A stretch of 64,000 bases of DNA, taken from assembly GCF_027580225.2 (NCBI RefSeq), contig NC_073356.2, positions 12,245,001-12,309,000 of the forward strand. The letters run 5' to 3'. Positions 13,701 through 29,000 of this stretch are shown here, piece after piece; the stretch's first letter is position 1, and the number at the start of each line of letters is the position of its first letter. The notes under the pieces are model-generated. The model was not told the DNA's origin. It ran no database searches and was given only the letters and a program-made list of their open reading frames with translations. The stretch comes from Misgurnus anguillicaudatus (lineage: Eukaryota; Chordata; Actinopteri; Cypriniformes; Cobitidae). The translations under genes and the position numbers were made by a program.

Positions 13701-16700
13701 TATTAAATAGTATTAAGTCTGTTTACACATATATTCATAGATATAGAATAATGAAATGAGAGACAAATATAATGCCTAGAGTAAGACACTTTTTCTTTGT
13801 AAAACTGTTTTTAAAAAACATAAGTTAAGTATTAACTCTTAGATTTTAAGAATTTCTATGAGTTACCCCAAAAGCTAATAAATGAATGTCAAAAAGACAA
13901 CTGTTACAACACTGCTTATTCAATGTACATTAAACAATAATAGTAATAATGTTACTTAATTCTGAACAAAAATGTAATTCAAAATAGTCTTGTATCGTGA
14001 TGCGCATCGTATCGGGGCCCTTGTATCGGGATACGTATCGTATCGGGAAATTGTTGGCGATACACAGCCCTAGTATAAATATAAGAGATTTTTAAAATAT
14101 ATACATATACAGCAAACTTTTCTCCCCGTTTGCAAAGTCAGGGACAACCAGTTGTTTTTCTTAGTCCGTATTAAACGTAGTGTCAATGCAAGCTGCCTCT
14201 AAAAAAAAAATAATTGACTGCTCTGTAGCAGTTTGTCCGGCTATTGTAGAAAAATGGCGACTTTCCATATAAGGGGACCTGCATGTATGTAAATAAAAAT
14301 TCTAAGGTACTTAGGTATTGTACAGTTCATTTTGTAAGGTCTTTATACATCACTGATAATACATATACAGTATTATACACACTGCACCTTTAAATGTGTG
14401 TAGATTTTAAGCAGCATCTAGTGGTGAGAGCAGTATGGCTCACCCCACCCTTTCAAAAGCATATATATAAAATTAAACAAATATATAATACATAAATAAA
14501 GATTTTCTTAGATGTATACATGTATGTCTGTATTTGTATATACATAATAATTATTACACACAATGCACACACAAATACATTATGCAAACATTAACTTTTA
14601 TTTTGCATGCAATTAATCGCAATTAATCTTTTGATAGCCCTACAAGAAATTTAATAATGACGATAAAGCATGAGAGTAAACTAGTGAAAATTTTGTGCCT
14701 CTTGAAGAGGAGGGCTTGGTATTGGCAAGGGCCTCACGATACGGTACTTATCACGATACATGTGTCATGGTGCAATGTATCGCGATGCGGTGCGGTACAA
14801 TGCAATGCATGTTACGATACATTGCAATGCTTTCTTTTTTTTAATCAAAAATGTAAAAAAATAGAGCTGTAAAGAAAAGTGCGTCCACACGAAAGCTGCA
14901 GGTGTTTTTAAATTTTCTGCCATTTTTTCACTCCCGCTAACTTCTGAGACATTGGCCATATATAACAGACAACTGGACAGCGACAAAAACAGCAGCAGCG
15001 GTGGAGGAGGTCGTTTGACGCACACAGTGGGATTATTAATGACTTTAAAATATCAATAGTAGAAACTGAAATATTGATACACTATCGTGGAAAAAAGTAT
15101 CACGATAGTTAGCTGTATCAATATTTTTGATGAAAAGAAAGTTCACCCAAAAATTATAATTCTTTCTTCATTTACTCACTGTCAAGTTGTTACAAACCTG
15201 TATAATTTTACAGAAGATATTTTGAGCATTATTTTTTTTGAGCACCATTGACTTCCATACCCATAGTATATTTCCTTCCTACAATGGATGTCAATGGTGC
15301 CCCTGTTTCCTGCCTGATTACAAATATCTTCCTTTGTGTTCAGCAAAACAAAAAAAATTCATACAGGTCTGTAACAACTTGAGGGGGATTAAATAATGAC
15401 AGAATTTACATTTTTGGGTGAACTTTCACTTTAAGTCCCCATGAACAGGAAGTTGCAATTTCCGAGTGTACGGAAAGCGAATATCACAAGGAAAGTGGTG
15501 TGGCTTGTGCTTTCCACCGTGAATTGATTGGATATAGAAAATGGGTTTCATTCAGGTATGGGAAGACTGACAGGAGACTGTAGTTGAAAGGGCGGGGTTA
15601 ACAGATGCTCCGCCCAAACCATCAAGCTGATGTCATCAGAGAATGATCGCCACAAGAGGGCGGGAGTACATTTTCAGATTTTGACTAAATATTTTTACAT
15701 TTTTTAAAATAATGATGACCCAGATGGATAAATTGTTTATAATGAATATTGAATTTAATAAAAAAAAGAAATTGACAGTTTTGATTTCATGGGGACTCTT
15801 TAAATGCAGATCTGAAAGATCTGCACACATCTCTCAATGCAGGTGTCACTCACTTGGCCATGATTCGCCTCACATTGCTGGCGAACAGTGCAGGATCCCT
15901 CTTTTCTTCTTCTGATGGTGTATATGTAGGGAGATACTGGACAGACAAAATTAATTCATTTATACTTCACATCAAAGTATTAATATCATTCAAATATGAT
16001 CAGTATTTCACAAAGCTCTCACCTCTATTTCGACAGGATTGTGTAACTGGCACAGCGTGAGCCACAAAATCTTAAATCTAAAAGAAAAAAATAGGGATTT
16101 TGTTTTTTAATTCACAGTCTGTGATCCGTACATGCACTTAGACATGACATGCAGTCCACATTGATGGATTGATGTCAGGTGTGGTGAGATAGTTCAGTGG
16201 TCCCTGGGTTTGGCCGTCACATTTCACCCAAATAAATAAATAAATATGAAAATGTATAAAAATCCCCCCTTCATTTCTCTACGCACATGAAAGGTAGGTC
16301 ATTTTTGTGATTTATTTTTTTCGACATAAAATCATCCTACATAATGTAAAGAACATTATGTGAATATATGACATTAATATCTTTAATATTGACTAAGTAA
16401 GGTCACATCAAAGATTAAAATCAAAGTTTGATGCATATATATTTGACCCTCTAAATGAGATTAGGAGCATTTAAAAAATAATAAAAAAATTCCCTCATCC
16501 CTAATTCCACTTCACAAATTTAAATTGACGCATTAAAGCAAACTACTATCTTAACTCTTTTTGGAGTGTAATATGACCCAGATATGTCCCAGACAGGTTT
16601 TGTGAGATTCAACAGGCTGAAACATAGTGCTTTTTTGGCATTACTGTCATTGAATTACACAGAAACAAACAGAATGAATGAGGTGAATGAGCCCACAGAA

Positions 16701-19700
16701 CTAATAAACTCACGCTCCAGGCCCCTGCCACGTCCATGAGATCGTGTCCTATTAAAAAAGTGAGAAAAGAAGGCCAGTGAATAGGTTTGGCATCACAAAC
16801 GAACATCTCTAACAGTATCCACCTAAACAAACAGGCCAAACAAGGACACTCCTACCAACGACCTGCATACTCCAAAAGTGACTTAACCGTCACCTTGGCT
16901 CTACAATCCTGACCTAAGTTTGTGGGAGTCTCAACAAAACCCGCTGGCTGTGTTTGTATGATTTATGAGTAAAGATAGACAAATACACAAAGTGAGCGGA
17001 CAAAGAAACAATAAGATGTGTTCGACTGATCCAAAAGTGATGAAATGTTTGTTCTGCTCTATATGCAAGTCAATGGGCTGTGAAAAGGCAGCTGGATTAG
17101 AAACATAATCTGCTCCGGACTTGAAGTGGGAGTGGCTTAACATTGACAGTGTAATAGCACACCCTGTTCGGGCGGACGGCTTACCATCTCATTCGGATAA
17201 CGCAAAACCACAGGCTGTACGGGAACTCCGGGGATGAACGCACCTGCGGGAGAGGAGAGAGAAATGGGAATGAGAGAGAGGCAGGGCTTGTATTGTGACC
17301 GCATTCCACCATTGAAGCTGGGTGTGACGTTAAACATGAAACTGAAATATGACTCCTGTGGGGTAGTGTGGGTGTGAACTCCAGTCTCGAAATCTATTAA
17401 CCTCTTAATGCACTTGGGTAACTAATTCATAACTTTATTACTAAACAATGATTATTAATAAAATCTTACTTCATTACTTTAAAAGGTGCAGTGTGTCAAT
17501 TTTTAAAATGATCTATGGACAGAAATTCAATATAATATACATAAATCTTTGGTTTTAGTGGTGTATAAAGACCTAACAAAATAAACTAATGTTTTTAATA
17601 CTTTAGAATGTTTTTATCTACATGTATATAAGGGTACCCGCAGTGTAAGTCGCCATTTTGCACCGCCATGTTTCTACAGAAGCCCTAAATGGACAAACTG
17701 TTTTATAAAGTGCGCTTTATCACTATGTTGCCTCAGACGATAACATGTTTGTCCTGTGGTGATTACCGTAGCTTCTCTATGCGTTTTGAAAGGGAGGGGT
17801 GTGCTATAGTAGTCTCACCACTAGATGCTGCTAAAAATCTACACACCTTTAAAGGTGCAGTGTGTATAACACTGTGTATGCATTATCAGTGGTGTATAAG
17901 GACCCTATAAAATGAACTGTAATGTAAATACACCACTGATAATATAGTCATGTATATTATATTGCAGAGATCCTTCTAAAAGTTACACAATGCACCTATA
18001 AATGACAAACACGTTCCTATGGATGTATTTCGTTATTCGGTGCCATGGTGAACAAAGATAGATGCGATTGAAGTGTTTACATTGTCGTGTATTGCGAGTA
18101 AAATCTGCATACGCCACATTTTAATATGATTATAGCTTTATTTATAGCTTATGGATTATGTGCTTAATCGCGATATTTTGATCGTAAAATTGTGTTTACA
18201 TGGGACGAAGTGTATTCGCAATATGTTCGCTCGCAATATTTAGCTTTGTTTACAGTCTGAGGGAGACGCACGCTGTAAGTTTGAAGAAAAAAATCTTCGC
18301 AAACATGTCATAACAAGTCAGAAGCGTCGTACGCGCATTCGCCACAGATGCGAAAGAGAAGACAATGCTAAAGAAAGTCGTAATTTTTTTTTTTACCAAA
18401 ATGTATTTTCGATGCTTCAACACATTCTAACTGACCCACTGATGTCACATGGACTACTTTGATGATGTTTTTATAACCTTTCTGAACATGGACAGTATAC
18501 TGTACGTAGATCTTCAATGGAGGGCCAGAAAGCTCTCGGACCAAATCTAAATATCTTAAGCTGTGTTCCGAAGTTGACGTAAAAGATGACAGTCTACGTG
18601 ATGTTTGGAATGACTTTTTGCAAGAGAAAAAAGTTTCAGTTGCATATCATCGGTTAATGGAAATGGCATCATTTTGCATAGTTTTTGTTAACATTTATAA
18701 AACAACACCACAGTTTGTGCAACTCTGTAATTGAAACACAGCTATTGTCTATAAATACTACATGTGCTTTTTTGTTTGGGGTTTCAATACTTTTAGTTTG
18801 GGAACTCATATATTGTATTTATACAGAGTTTCCCACAGCACCTTGCAGCTCGGGCGGCCTGCCTAAGCTGGGAAACCTTAACTAGGTCGTCCAAAAAAAA
18901 TAAAAAATAAAATAATAATAATAATAATAATTCGCTGCACAAAAGGCCATCAAGTGTATCTCGGAGAATAGTGCGAACGCGCTTCACATCGCGAGCGGGC
19001 ACTCGGGCCACACGGCCAAATGAGAGAAAGACGTGGTCCGTCACTGTCTGGAGGATAACTAGAAGCCAGATGATAAAACATCTAGGAGAATAGCGCGGAT
19101 GCACTTCACACCGCGAGTGTGCACGCGCGCCACACGGCTGAAATGGTCCATTAACTGTCTGAAGGATAGCCAGTTGATAAAATGCGTGTCTGTGAGAACT
19201 GTAAGTGGACTTATGTTTTGGGTTTATTTAAGCCTGTTAATTATTGTATTAGTCTACAGTTCTTGCAAATTTAAGTAAGTTAGCAGGTGATTTTTGTTGT
19301 TTGAGCAACCTGCTAGCTAGGTTTCACGTGCTTGTTAATTCGATTTAATTGTTGAGCGCTCTTGCTCACGTTATTTATGTGCATTATTTACATGCTACAG
19401 TAGTTACACTCCTTTAAGATAATGTAATTAATAGTGGGAAATAATCCGTTTTAACAATCTTCGCGCTATCCATCATCGTTCGCCAGACGTTTACTCGCCT
19501 GAAAAGTCCGCTCCCCTTCTCGCTCTCATAATGGGAGAGGGAGGGTGTTACTGCGCTGAGTCGAAGTACTCCCAAAAGTGCTATTGCGCCATAGAGTGTA
19601 GTTCCTCTTTTGGGTCCGCTTGGAGGAGCGCTGCGTTTTGTTTTGTACCACCGGGCTTGCTCGTACAACTACTCGTCTTAAATAGGAAAAACGTTGATGT

Positions 19701-22700
19701 GTTTGGTCACTTCTAACTTTATCTCTAAATGGTACCATTGAATGAATGGGATTAAGCTAAATGCTATCGAAGCGTCGCAGCGCGCTCCAGCACTTACGTG
19801 CACGCACACAGATGATAGAGGGATGTATCAACTCTTCTTAGTTAAGGTAATAACATAGTTTAATATTGAAAATGAGTAGACTATTCCTTTAATTAATTTT
19901 TATTTCCATAAAAATTGGTACAATTTGTATTTTCTTCCCTACACAGTAAATCTGCAAATCACAACTTTTCATTATTCAAAATTGATGAACGGAGCGCTAA
20001 TATATGACATAGTGATTCTTTCTGGGAAAGTGAGCAGAGATGCTCTTCAGCTTGCAAACAACACCTTATTACATTAAGATCATGAATTTAGGCGTATGCA
20101 TTTAGCACACAGCACACTTTCATCCAAAGCGACTAACCGTGCATTCAAAGTAGCCTATAAATTTATCAGTATGCGTGTTTCCTGTGAATCGAATCCACAA
20201 CCTTTGCGTTGCGAACACAATGCTCATTCAATTGAGTTACAGGAGTTACAGGAACACTACAGGAACAAAAGTTACCTGCTGCTACCACTTCTAAATACTT
20301 CAAATGAAAAGGACATGAGACTGCAAATGACATTTATAAACAACAGATGTGACCTAAAATAAACTCATGCAAATACGCAAACCACCCACAACTCATTTGC
20401 ATCCTTCCCCACGAGGAGCGACAACATCCCTAACAGATCAAACCCTTCACAATATCATAATATTGTGCATATAATAAGACAGCCAATTAGAAAAAAAAGT
20501 CTTTCTAGTCATTCAATGAATGAAAGGAAACATCAAGATCAATGTACATTATAAGTGAATAAAAAGCTTAGCGCAGCGTAAACATTACTGAATGGTTTAG
20601 AAAACGCCAGAAATCTTGGCACCCATTCAACTCCATCTCTGGCATAAGTTCAGGCTTTTGTTTTGAAGAGTTATCTGGCGGCAGGTGTTGTTTGGTACAG
20701 TGAATTAAAGGTTGTGGAGAGAAAAGTAAGATGGCCAGACAAGAGAAAATACATAAAGAGAAAAGGGGCGGAGATTAAGAGAACCGAACCGATAAGAGTG
20801 ACGAACAGTGGAGGGTGGGATTTGGGGTGAATAGATCACTGTACTGCACAATGTACACAGGAAGAGGAAGCCGACACCAAATATTTCAGCTCTGCAGACC
20901 ATGATGAGCCACAGATTAGAAAGAGAACAAAGAGAGAACAAATACACACATAATAGAGTAAATATTTGGCCAAATCTTTGAGGGACCATCCCCAATCAAA
21001 CCCTAACAAATCTCAATCTCTGGCACACATACTGCATACTGAGCATAGAGGCGTTTGTTTAGACACAGCAGATATCAGGTGTTGAAAGAGAGCGCGAGTT
21101 TATACATACCAGGCTTAAATGCGATGAGACTGGATCTGTTAGTGCATGTGCCCTCTGGGAATATCATGATCTGAAAACAGCCAACCGTCAAAAAAGAAAT
21201 GCATCGCGTCACTTCTTCAAAAGATCCGTATGGAAATACAGCCATACTAAAATAAGAGAAGTGCGCGAGGCAGAGATGTTCATTGGCTGTGATTTACCTG
21301 AGGCCACTCGCCCCCCGAACACGCCCTGCGTCTGATCTCCTCCACGGTCTTTCTCCTGGAATTCTGATCCGAGCGGGACACAAACACGGGCCGGATGAAC
21401 TTAACAAGGGCTAAAAAGAGGGAATAATGAGAGAACAGATTTACATGAAAAGACAGCGACAGAGAAATACATCATCCTTTTCTAAACCTGTATGAATGTC
21501 TTTTTTCTGATGAACACAAAAGAAGATATTTTCATAAATATCAGCCGATGGGAACCATTGACTTCCATAGTAGAAGAAACAAATACAATGGAAGTCAATG
21601 GCTACGGCAGCTGTGTGCTTACCATCATTTATCAAAATATCATCTTTTGCGTTCATCAGAAAAAGAAATTCATACAGGTCTAGAAAAATATGAGAATAAG
21701 AAAATGAATGAACATTTTTATGGCTATATTTTATTCAAAGTGTTTACATCAAACAGGCAAAACTGAAATAAGTGTTGTCGTATTTAAACTACAGTCAATT
21801 GCGAATGCAAATATTTTAAGTTAAGCTGCACCCAGTGAACTATTAAAAAGCAGATAAGGGTCCATGCAGAATAATGCTATCATGTATTTCTATGTATTAA
21901 GGCACACTACAAGATAATTGGGTTTAATTTGGACAAAAATCCCCCCTTACGACAATCCGAAGTAAAGTCCCTAACACCTTAGTGGTTGTACTCATTATTT
22001 ATCCGATTTTCCTAATGTGTGGTGTGTTAAGAGTGATTTCATTTGGTCTTAAGCCATCAAGACTTCTCCAATCGCAAATCATAAACGGTCAGAAATCCTC
22101 TTGTGTGGGGGGAGGCCCGAGGACAAATGCACACACACGCTGTAAACTGTCACATGGCATGAAACGATACCCAGATAGAAAGCGAAGTGATGAAAGACGA
22201 AAGCTAGGCATGATGCGATAGCCTGTAAATAACATTCTTGAATAACGTTCAATTTCTGTACCGGTTCACTTCAAGCACTTCTTTTAAACAAGTGCATTGC
22301 CGCTAATTCAAAAGTGAAAATAAAAGGCACACGGCTGCGTGTGCATTGATAAGCGATTTATCACAAGCACCATATTAAAAAAAATTGCAGCTAATTCAAA
22401 AGTGAAAGTAAAATGTTCACGGCTGCACCGGCTTTCATAACCTATTTGACCCACGCTTCCCCATCCGGTGATACCCGTTGCCATGTTGATTAACCGGTGG
22501 GAAAATTTCCTCACCGTCACATCCTTAACGGAAGCATAACAAACGCAGTCAAGGTCTACATTTTGAATATCTGATAAGATTTTTTAAAAATTATTTAGTG
22601 TGGCAAAGCCTTTAGATGAAATACATAAAGTATTGATAACAACATATCTGTAATTTTTCCTATTTAGCAACACAAATATTTGTAATTCTACAAAAACACC

Positions 22701-25700
22701 TGACCGTAGACACATTTGATGCACATGACAAAATCCTACACTGCAAAAAAAAAAAAAAGATTTTTAAGAAGAAATGTTCTTAGTATTTTTGTCTTGTTTT
22801 CAGTAAAAAAATCTGAAAATTCTTAAATTAAGATGCTTTTTTTGATGAGCAAAACGACCCAAGAAAATAAGTCTAGTTTTCAGACCAAAAATATAAATTT
22901 TAAGGGATTTTGTGCATAAAACAAGGGCAACAAATCTGCCAATGGGGTAAGCAAAAAATCTTTAACATTTTTCTTAAACACTAAATTCAAAGAAAAATTC
23001 AAGAAAAAATGTGCTTACCCCATTGGCAGATTTTTTGCCTGTTTTATAAACAAAATCACTTACATTTTATGATTTTGGTCTAAAAACTAGACTTATTTTC
23101 TTGGGTCGTTTTGCTCATCAAAAAAAAGCATCTTAATTTAAGAATTTTTAGATATGTTTACTGAAAACAAGACTTTTTTGTCTTGAAAATCATTTTTTTG
23201 CAGTGTATAAACAGAAACAACTTACAGATAAAATGTATATATTAATACTCACTGCCCCACACTGGAATGTCTTTGCTCTCCGTTTTCATCACTACAGATG
23301 CCATCGTCATGGTAACAGGGATGGCATCAAAATAGGATGAGTGAGGGGCCACGGTAATAATGGGGGCTTCACTGGGTAGAGCCGGCCGTCCCTTCACATG
23401 GATCCAGTGGAACCCTCCGGAAAACCACATGGCCCTCATGATGGCCTTCAAGGCCAAATCCACTAACCTAAACACAAATAAATGAGAAGAACAGATGAGT
23501 TCACCTTTCAAATGCAAGGAATCACATGCATCTCATGCTGATCAGTTTTTGTGATGTGTGAAATCTATGTACGGCGTTTAAATTCGGTCACATATGAGTT
23601 TAAAGAGCACCTATTATCCGATTAACGATTTTACATTTTGTTTGGTGTGTAAGTGTCTATTAGTACAAGTTAAAGGACAAGTTGGGTATTTTACACTTAA
23701 AGCCCTGTTTTCAGATTGTTTATGATGAAATAGAATGGTTTTTACTGAAATTTGGACATATGATGCTGGCCCGAGAATTTTCGGTTTCTGTGGTATCACC
23801 CCCACCCCTACAATGGCTGCATAGGTGCACTGGAACAATCCTTCTTTAAATGCATTAAACTTTCGTTTACAAAGACGTGAAACTCACCGAGTGGTCAGGG
23901 GTGTTCACTGATATGCTCACACAAAAATCATTGCAAAAGATGCTTTCTAACAGGTGTTTTAGCATTTGTTGTAAACTTGTGGATGTATTTTTCCAAACGC
24001 CTCACACTCGTATATTCTTCCGTTGAGAGCTTGAATAATAGACACTCCAGCCCAGTTGGTGGCGCTAATCCGCCTTTGCAAATTGCAAGAATACCAACAA
24101 AGTTCCCGGCACGGAGTAATACCGTACCTCACAGCACATCTAATACAAGTCAATGGAGTTGGACAAAAACTACGATAAAACCTGTTGGAATGCGTCTTTT
24201 GCAGCGATTTTTGTGTGAGCACACCAGTGAACACCCCCGACCACTCGGTGAGCCCCACGTCCCCGCAAACGAAAGTCCAATGCATTCTAGGAAGGATTGT
24301 TCCAGTGGGGAGCACCAATAATGTACGGTATGTGAAAACTAATGTGTTTTTTGAACCACAAACCACATTGTATACACCAAATACACAAAATAATGTTGTT
24401 TTTAGCAATGTAACAGGTGCTCTTTCATTTTGGCTATGAGCGAAAGCAACTCCCTTGGGTTTGAGCAAAGCCTTAGATTCCCAGCTCGCTTTTCTACATT
24501 AAACTGTTATAAAAGAAGTGCAATGTATTGTGTCTCTGTCGTATGTGTGACACACCCACGCCGTGATTGTTTCGCACCATTCAGATCTTCACACGCGTTT
24601 AAAACAATCATTGGCTCTATTCCACCATCACCTGACAGTTTTTACAAAAAGCTTTTTATAGCTTTTTTATTATCTTCTGTGTCTTTCTCATTGTGTGCCG
24701 AGGCGTGGGAGTCATCCTTATTCGACCTACAACTGGTGTATGTTTTAAAGACTGTATGAGTGTGCATTTGTATTTAGCATTTTAGTCATGCTAAAAATCT
24801 TTAATTCCTAAAAAGTCATTGCAATGCATACTGGGATTGAAACATGCAATGCTGGCTTAGATTTTGGCCAAAATTCTGTATCTAGTTGCATTGCGAGTAC
24901 ATCTCTGATACCCACCATCTCCACCAAGACAGAGGCTCTACCGCGTCCTCAGAACGGCCGACGGTGGCCACAAATGCGAAGGGCCAGGCCAACAGCATCA
25001 TGAACGCTGCGAGCAGCAGTCGCACAGGGAGAAGCGTCACAGTCATCACGGCTATCTGTAAGAGACAGAATTTAACAGTTTCAAATCCAAATTCAAGTTT
25101 CAAGTCAATCCAGCTTTTGCACATTGCTGGGTTGCGATAAACAGGAAGCACGTGTGGTATGAAGCTTCAATAGATATGGGAGGAGTGTTTCGACAGCTAA
25201 AGAAATATGCAGTGACACCACATTGAGAGAAAGCGCGAGACAGATCTAGGAAAGCATTGAGATTTGGATTACACCCAGCTAGTTAACTGTTGGTCATGAA
25301 GGGTCAGGTTTAGCTGCTCTCAGCAGAATGATTACTAGATCTCAGAGAAAGAACGTTGATTTAATGTCTATATAAGAGGTCTAGTGCTTTAATGATCTAA
25401 AGCAGGGGTTTTCAAACCTGTCCTGGAGGACCACTAGTATTGCACATTTTGCATGTTTCCCTTTTGTGACACACCTCATTCAGTTACCTTACACACCCAG
25501 TTCAGGTCTTGCAGTCTCTACTAATGAGCTGATGATTTAAACCAGGTGTGTCTAATGAGGGAAACATGCAAATTGAGCAGTACTAGTGGTCCTCCAGGAC
25601 AGGTTTGAAAACCCCTGATCTAAAGCTTAAGTCAGATTACCATGCTTACCATGAAGACTAACGAACCATGGGGGCTTTTTTAAAGAAATAGTTCACCCAA

Positions 25701-25966
25701 ATATAAAAATCTCACACTCATGCAATCCCAGATGGATTTGACATTTTTCAACTGAACACAAACAAATAATTTTATATTAAAATACTGTTATGTTGTCTGA
25801 AACAGTTGGCAGATGATCATTATGTTTATAATGTTTTATGCAGATATCGTTGAAAAACTTAAAATATTAAAATGACTAGGTGAAAGTCAAGCTAACAAAA
25901 AAGCCAACGGTGTTACATTGGCTGCAACACGCTAATCCATGGCGAGGACACTGTACTGTAGATACA

Positions 25967-26010
<44 letters not shown>

Positions 26011-29000
26011 TTAATGATGCTAAGAAATCTGTTGTATTATATCGCTTTGTATTTTTGTTGATCAGTTAGATCAGTGGTTCTCAAACTGGGTTTTATGACA
26101 TTTTATAAAATACATTAATTTATCATGAATTCTGTGAAATTAAACCTAAAAAATAAGGCAGCACTACTTTGAATAATTTAAAGTTTTGTTTAATTAAAAT
26201 GTGAAGTTTTAGAACTGTTTTTTTTCATACATTTTCTTTGGCGGGGGCTACGAAGGAATGCACTGTACACAAAGGGGGCCGCACGCTGAAAAAGTTTGAG
26301 AACCACTGAGTTAGATTAAAGTAATTTTAAACTTTTAAACTGCTTTTTCTGTGGTGTGAAAAAGGATTGGCCCCCTTCCTGATTTTCTTTTTTTTGCATG
26401 TTTGTCACGCTTTAATGTTTCAGATTATCAAAAATATAAAAAATATAAAAATTATAAAATATTAATCAAAAGATAACACAACATGCAGTTTGGCTTTTAT
26501 TATGAAGGGAAAACTAAATCTAAACCCATATGGCCCTGTGTGAAAAAGTGCATAAGTAGGCTTGTTCGAGTTCGATCAGCGGCTGACATGAAGCATTGCA
26601 TGCCGGTTAGTAATTTTGTCCGACTTGAGCTGGCGCTGAAGGCATGTGACTGTGACGTATAGTTTTAAGAGCGTTTCGAGAGTAGCCAGCTGACTCAGCC
26701 TGCGCAGCCTCTCCAGAGTGATGATGAAGTCAAAAAGTCAAATATAATTGTATACAACAGACATGGCTCCCAACTTTTCTGCTTTACCTGTAAACTGACA
26801 GCAAATTGTGCAAAATATTGCATAGTTTCTTTCGTCATGTTTTACCCAAGTAAATGTCTGCTTCCCAGATGTTAAATAATATATATTGATAAAAATATAT
26901 TTTAGTGACTGAGGGTGAAGCACTGGCCCAATCAGGCAAGTGACAATACTTTTAACTGGTCCGAACGTCTCTCACGCTTGCCTAGGGCCACCGGGTAGTC
27001 CTTTATGTTGAGCCCTGTTTTTAGCAAAAATTCTGAAGGACAATGTCCGGTCACCTGTTCGTGACCTCAAACTGAAGCGAACCTGTTCTGCAGCAGAACA
27101 ATGATCCAAAACACACCAGCAAGTCCACCTCTGAATGGCTGAAAAAACAAAATGAAGACTTTGGGGTGGCCTAGTCAAAGTCCCGACCTCAATCCTATTA
27201 AGATACTGTGGCATGACTTTAAAAAGGAGGTTCATGCTTGAAAAACATACAATGTGGCTGAATTATAACAATTCTGCAAATATGAGTGTACCAAAATTCC
27301 TCCACAGTGCTGTAACAGAATTATTAAGTTATCACAAACGCTGGCCCAACCAGTTATTAGGTTTAGAGGGCAAGCACTTTTTCCACACAGGGCCATGTGT
27401 GTTTGGATTTTGTTTTCCCCTCATAATAAAAGCCTTTATTTAAAAACTGCATGTTTGTTTACTTGTGTTATCTTAGATTTATATTTAAATTTGTATGATA
27501 ATTACATTAAAGCGTGACAAACATGCATTAAAAAAATCAGGAAGGCGGCCAACACTTTTTCTCACTACTAGGCTAATTATTGTGGCATCTCAGTTTCACT
27601 TTGCATGCTCAAGGTTTTTTACACATTCACTGTATTATTTAAAAGGGACAAGACTTCAAGATGATAAAGTACCGAAAAGTGTCCCCAGAGTACGTATGTG
27701 AAGTTTTAGTTTAAAATATCATATAGATAATTTATTATAGCATGTTAAAATTGCCACTTTGTAGGTGTGAGCGAAAACATGTCCTTTTAAATGTAAATAA
27801 GCTGATCTTTACACTAAACGGCCAGGGCTTGCAAAATTGCTAGCCCGACATCCCGGGGCTATTGTGAATTCTTGTGGGGCTACCAAAATGTATCTCCGCC
27901 TTGCCTATAGGGTTATCTTAGGGAGGAAAAAAAATTTTGTTAATCTTTTTGCATTCTCTCAAATTTAGTTAAGTAATTATATTTAATTTGGCGTCATCTT
28001 GTCAGTCATTACAATCCTCACATAACAAGTGAAATGAAGTGAAAGCATAATTAAAACTATTATTCCTCTAGTGTGCACGTCTGATATGCGTGCGCTCCTC
28101 TGCATGCGCTTCTGATCTCCCGGCTCGCACTTCACGAGTACCCGCTTGCTCTTGTGCAAAAAGCACAAACTCAAGTTATTAAAAAAAATAACATTTAGTT
28201 TTTACCCAAGAGACTAACATTGTTTTCAGTTTATTTTTTCTCTTTCTTCATTTAGTAACTTGGAGTGATTTCCATGAGGAGAATATGATGTTAGAAGCAT
28301 TTGATTACTGTAAAAACGGACAACAAGGCGGCTAAACTGATCTGTTAACCTAAAGTAAATGAAATGTTTATTTATTTCGTTTTATCTCAGTGTAACATTT
28401 AGCGATTTCTTATCTCTATATCTCTTATATCTAAACTGTGAGATAATGTAAGTACATATCACACTGTGCAAGTGGTTTAGGACATTTTATTAAAAAATCT
28501 TGTATATTGTGGCTTTAAATATCCTAATATAACGAAGGCCTAGCCCTTGCATAATATAAACACTTTGTGGGAAACCTCACCTTGGATTAAAAGAGCCATT
28601 AGGACAAAACACAAAGACATTATGCTGCCTTGGAAAACAAGACCACCACATCAAGGAAAACAGAGAAGAGGAAACAGGAAAGAAGCAGGAAACAAATGTC
28701 AAAGAACCATGTTAACTGATATTATCGACATCTCTCATTTGTCCCACAACGGTAGTCTAATGCCACTTGATATGGGCTTTCTATACAATATTAAAGATGA
28801 AACCACTAAAGCATGTTGTAGTTCCGGTCCTGGATGCTTAGAATAGTTGGTAGCTGTGCTTTATTGACATTTAGTACACATATATATTTGTCATTTACTG
28901 TACATCTCGCAGACACTTTCATCCATAGTGGCTTCAATTACATTCAAGCTATACATTTTATCAGTACATGCATTCGCTGGCAATAAAACCCATGACCCTA

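Larger units (their letters stand above)
12558..14642. mobile_element. outer TAGGGCTGT element of a nested stack
   Basis: Left end TAGGGCTGTAAAA and right end CTTTTGATAGCCCTA, with ATTAATCGCAATTAATC near the right end, match the fish TAGGGCTG family seen at 44218 and 47494. The interior is split by the element at 12754-14072 and by a further insertion at about 14090-14440. Flanking duplications are weak (5 of 8). Confidence 0.6.
10746..15853 (-). other. lpcat1 intron 9, transposon cluster
   Basis: A 5.1-kb GT-AG intron that is almost entirely repeats: LINE 10781-11596, nested pair 11715-12411, nested stack 12558-14642, element 14719-15125 and MITE 15138-15427. The remaining ~430 bp next to exon 9 shows nothing recognisable. 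Confidence 0.8.
17244..21109 (-). other. lpcat1 intron 5
   Basis: A 3.87-kb GT-AG intron. It holds the MITE at 17478-17850, a fragment at about 18360-18490 that is an inverted copy of 32530-32600, palindromic element copy 2 (19497-19894) and a tRNA-like SINE fragment (20096-20262). No gene in it was recognised. Confidence 0.65.
21411..23252 (-). other. lpcat1 intron 3
   Basis: GT-AG intron of 1.84 kb. Contains the palindromic MITEs at 21478-21690 and 22739-23205; 21700-22730 shows no recognised feature. Confidence 0.65.

Noticed and set aside
28547..28846. 99-codon plus-strand frame in lpcat1 intron 1
   Set aside because: No recognisable protein similarity and no supporting signals.
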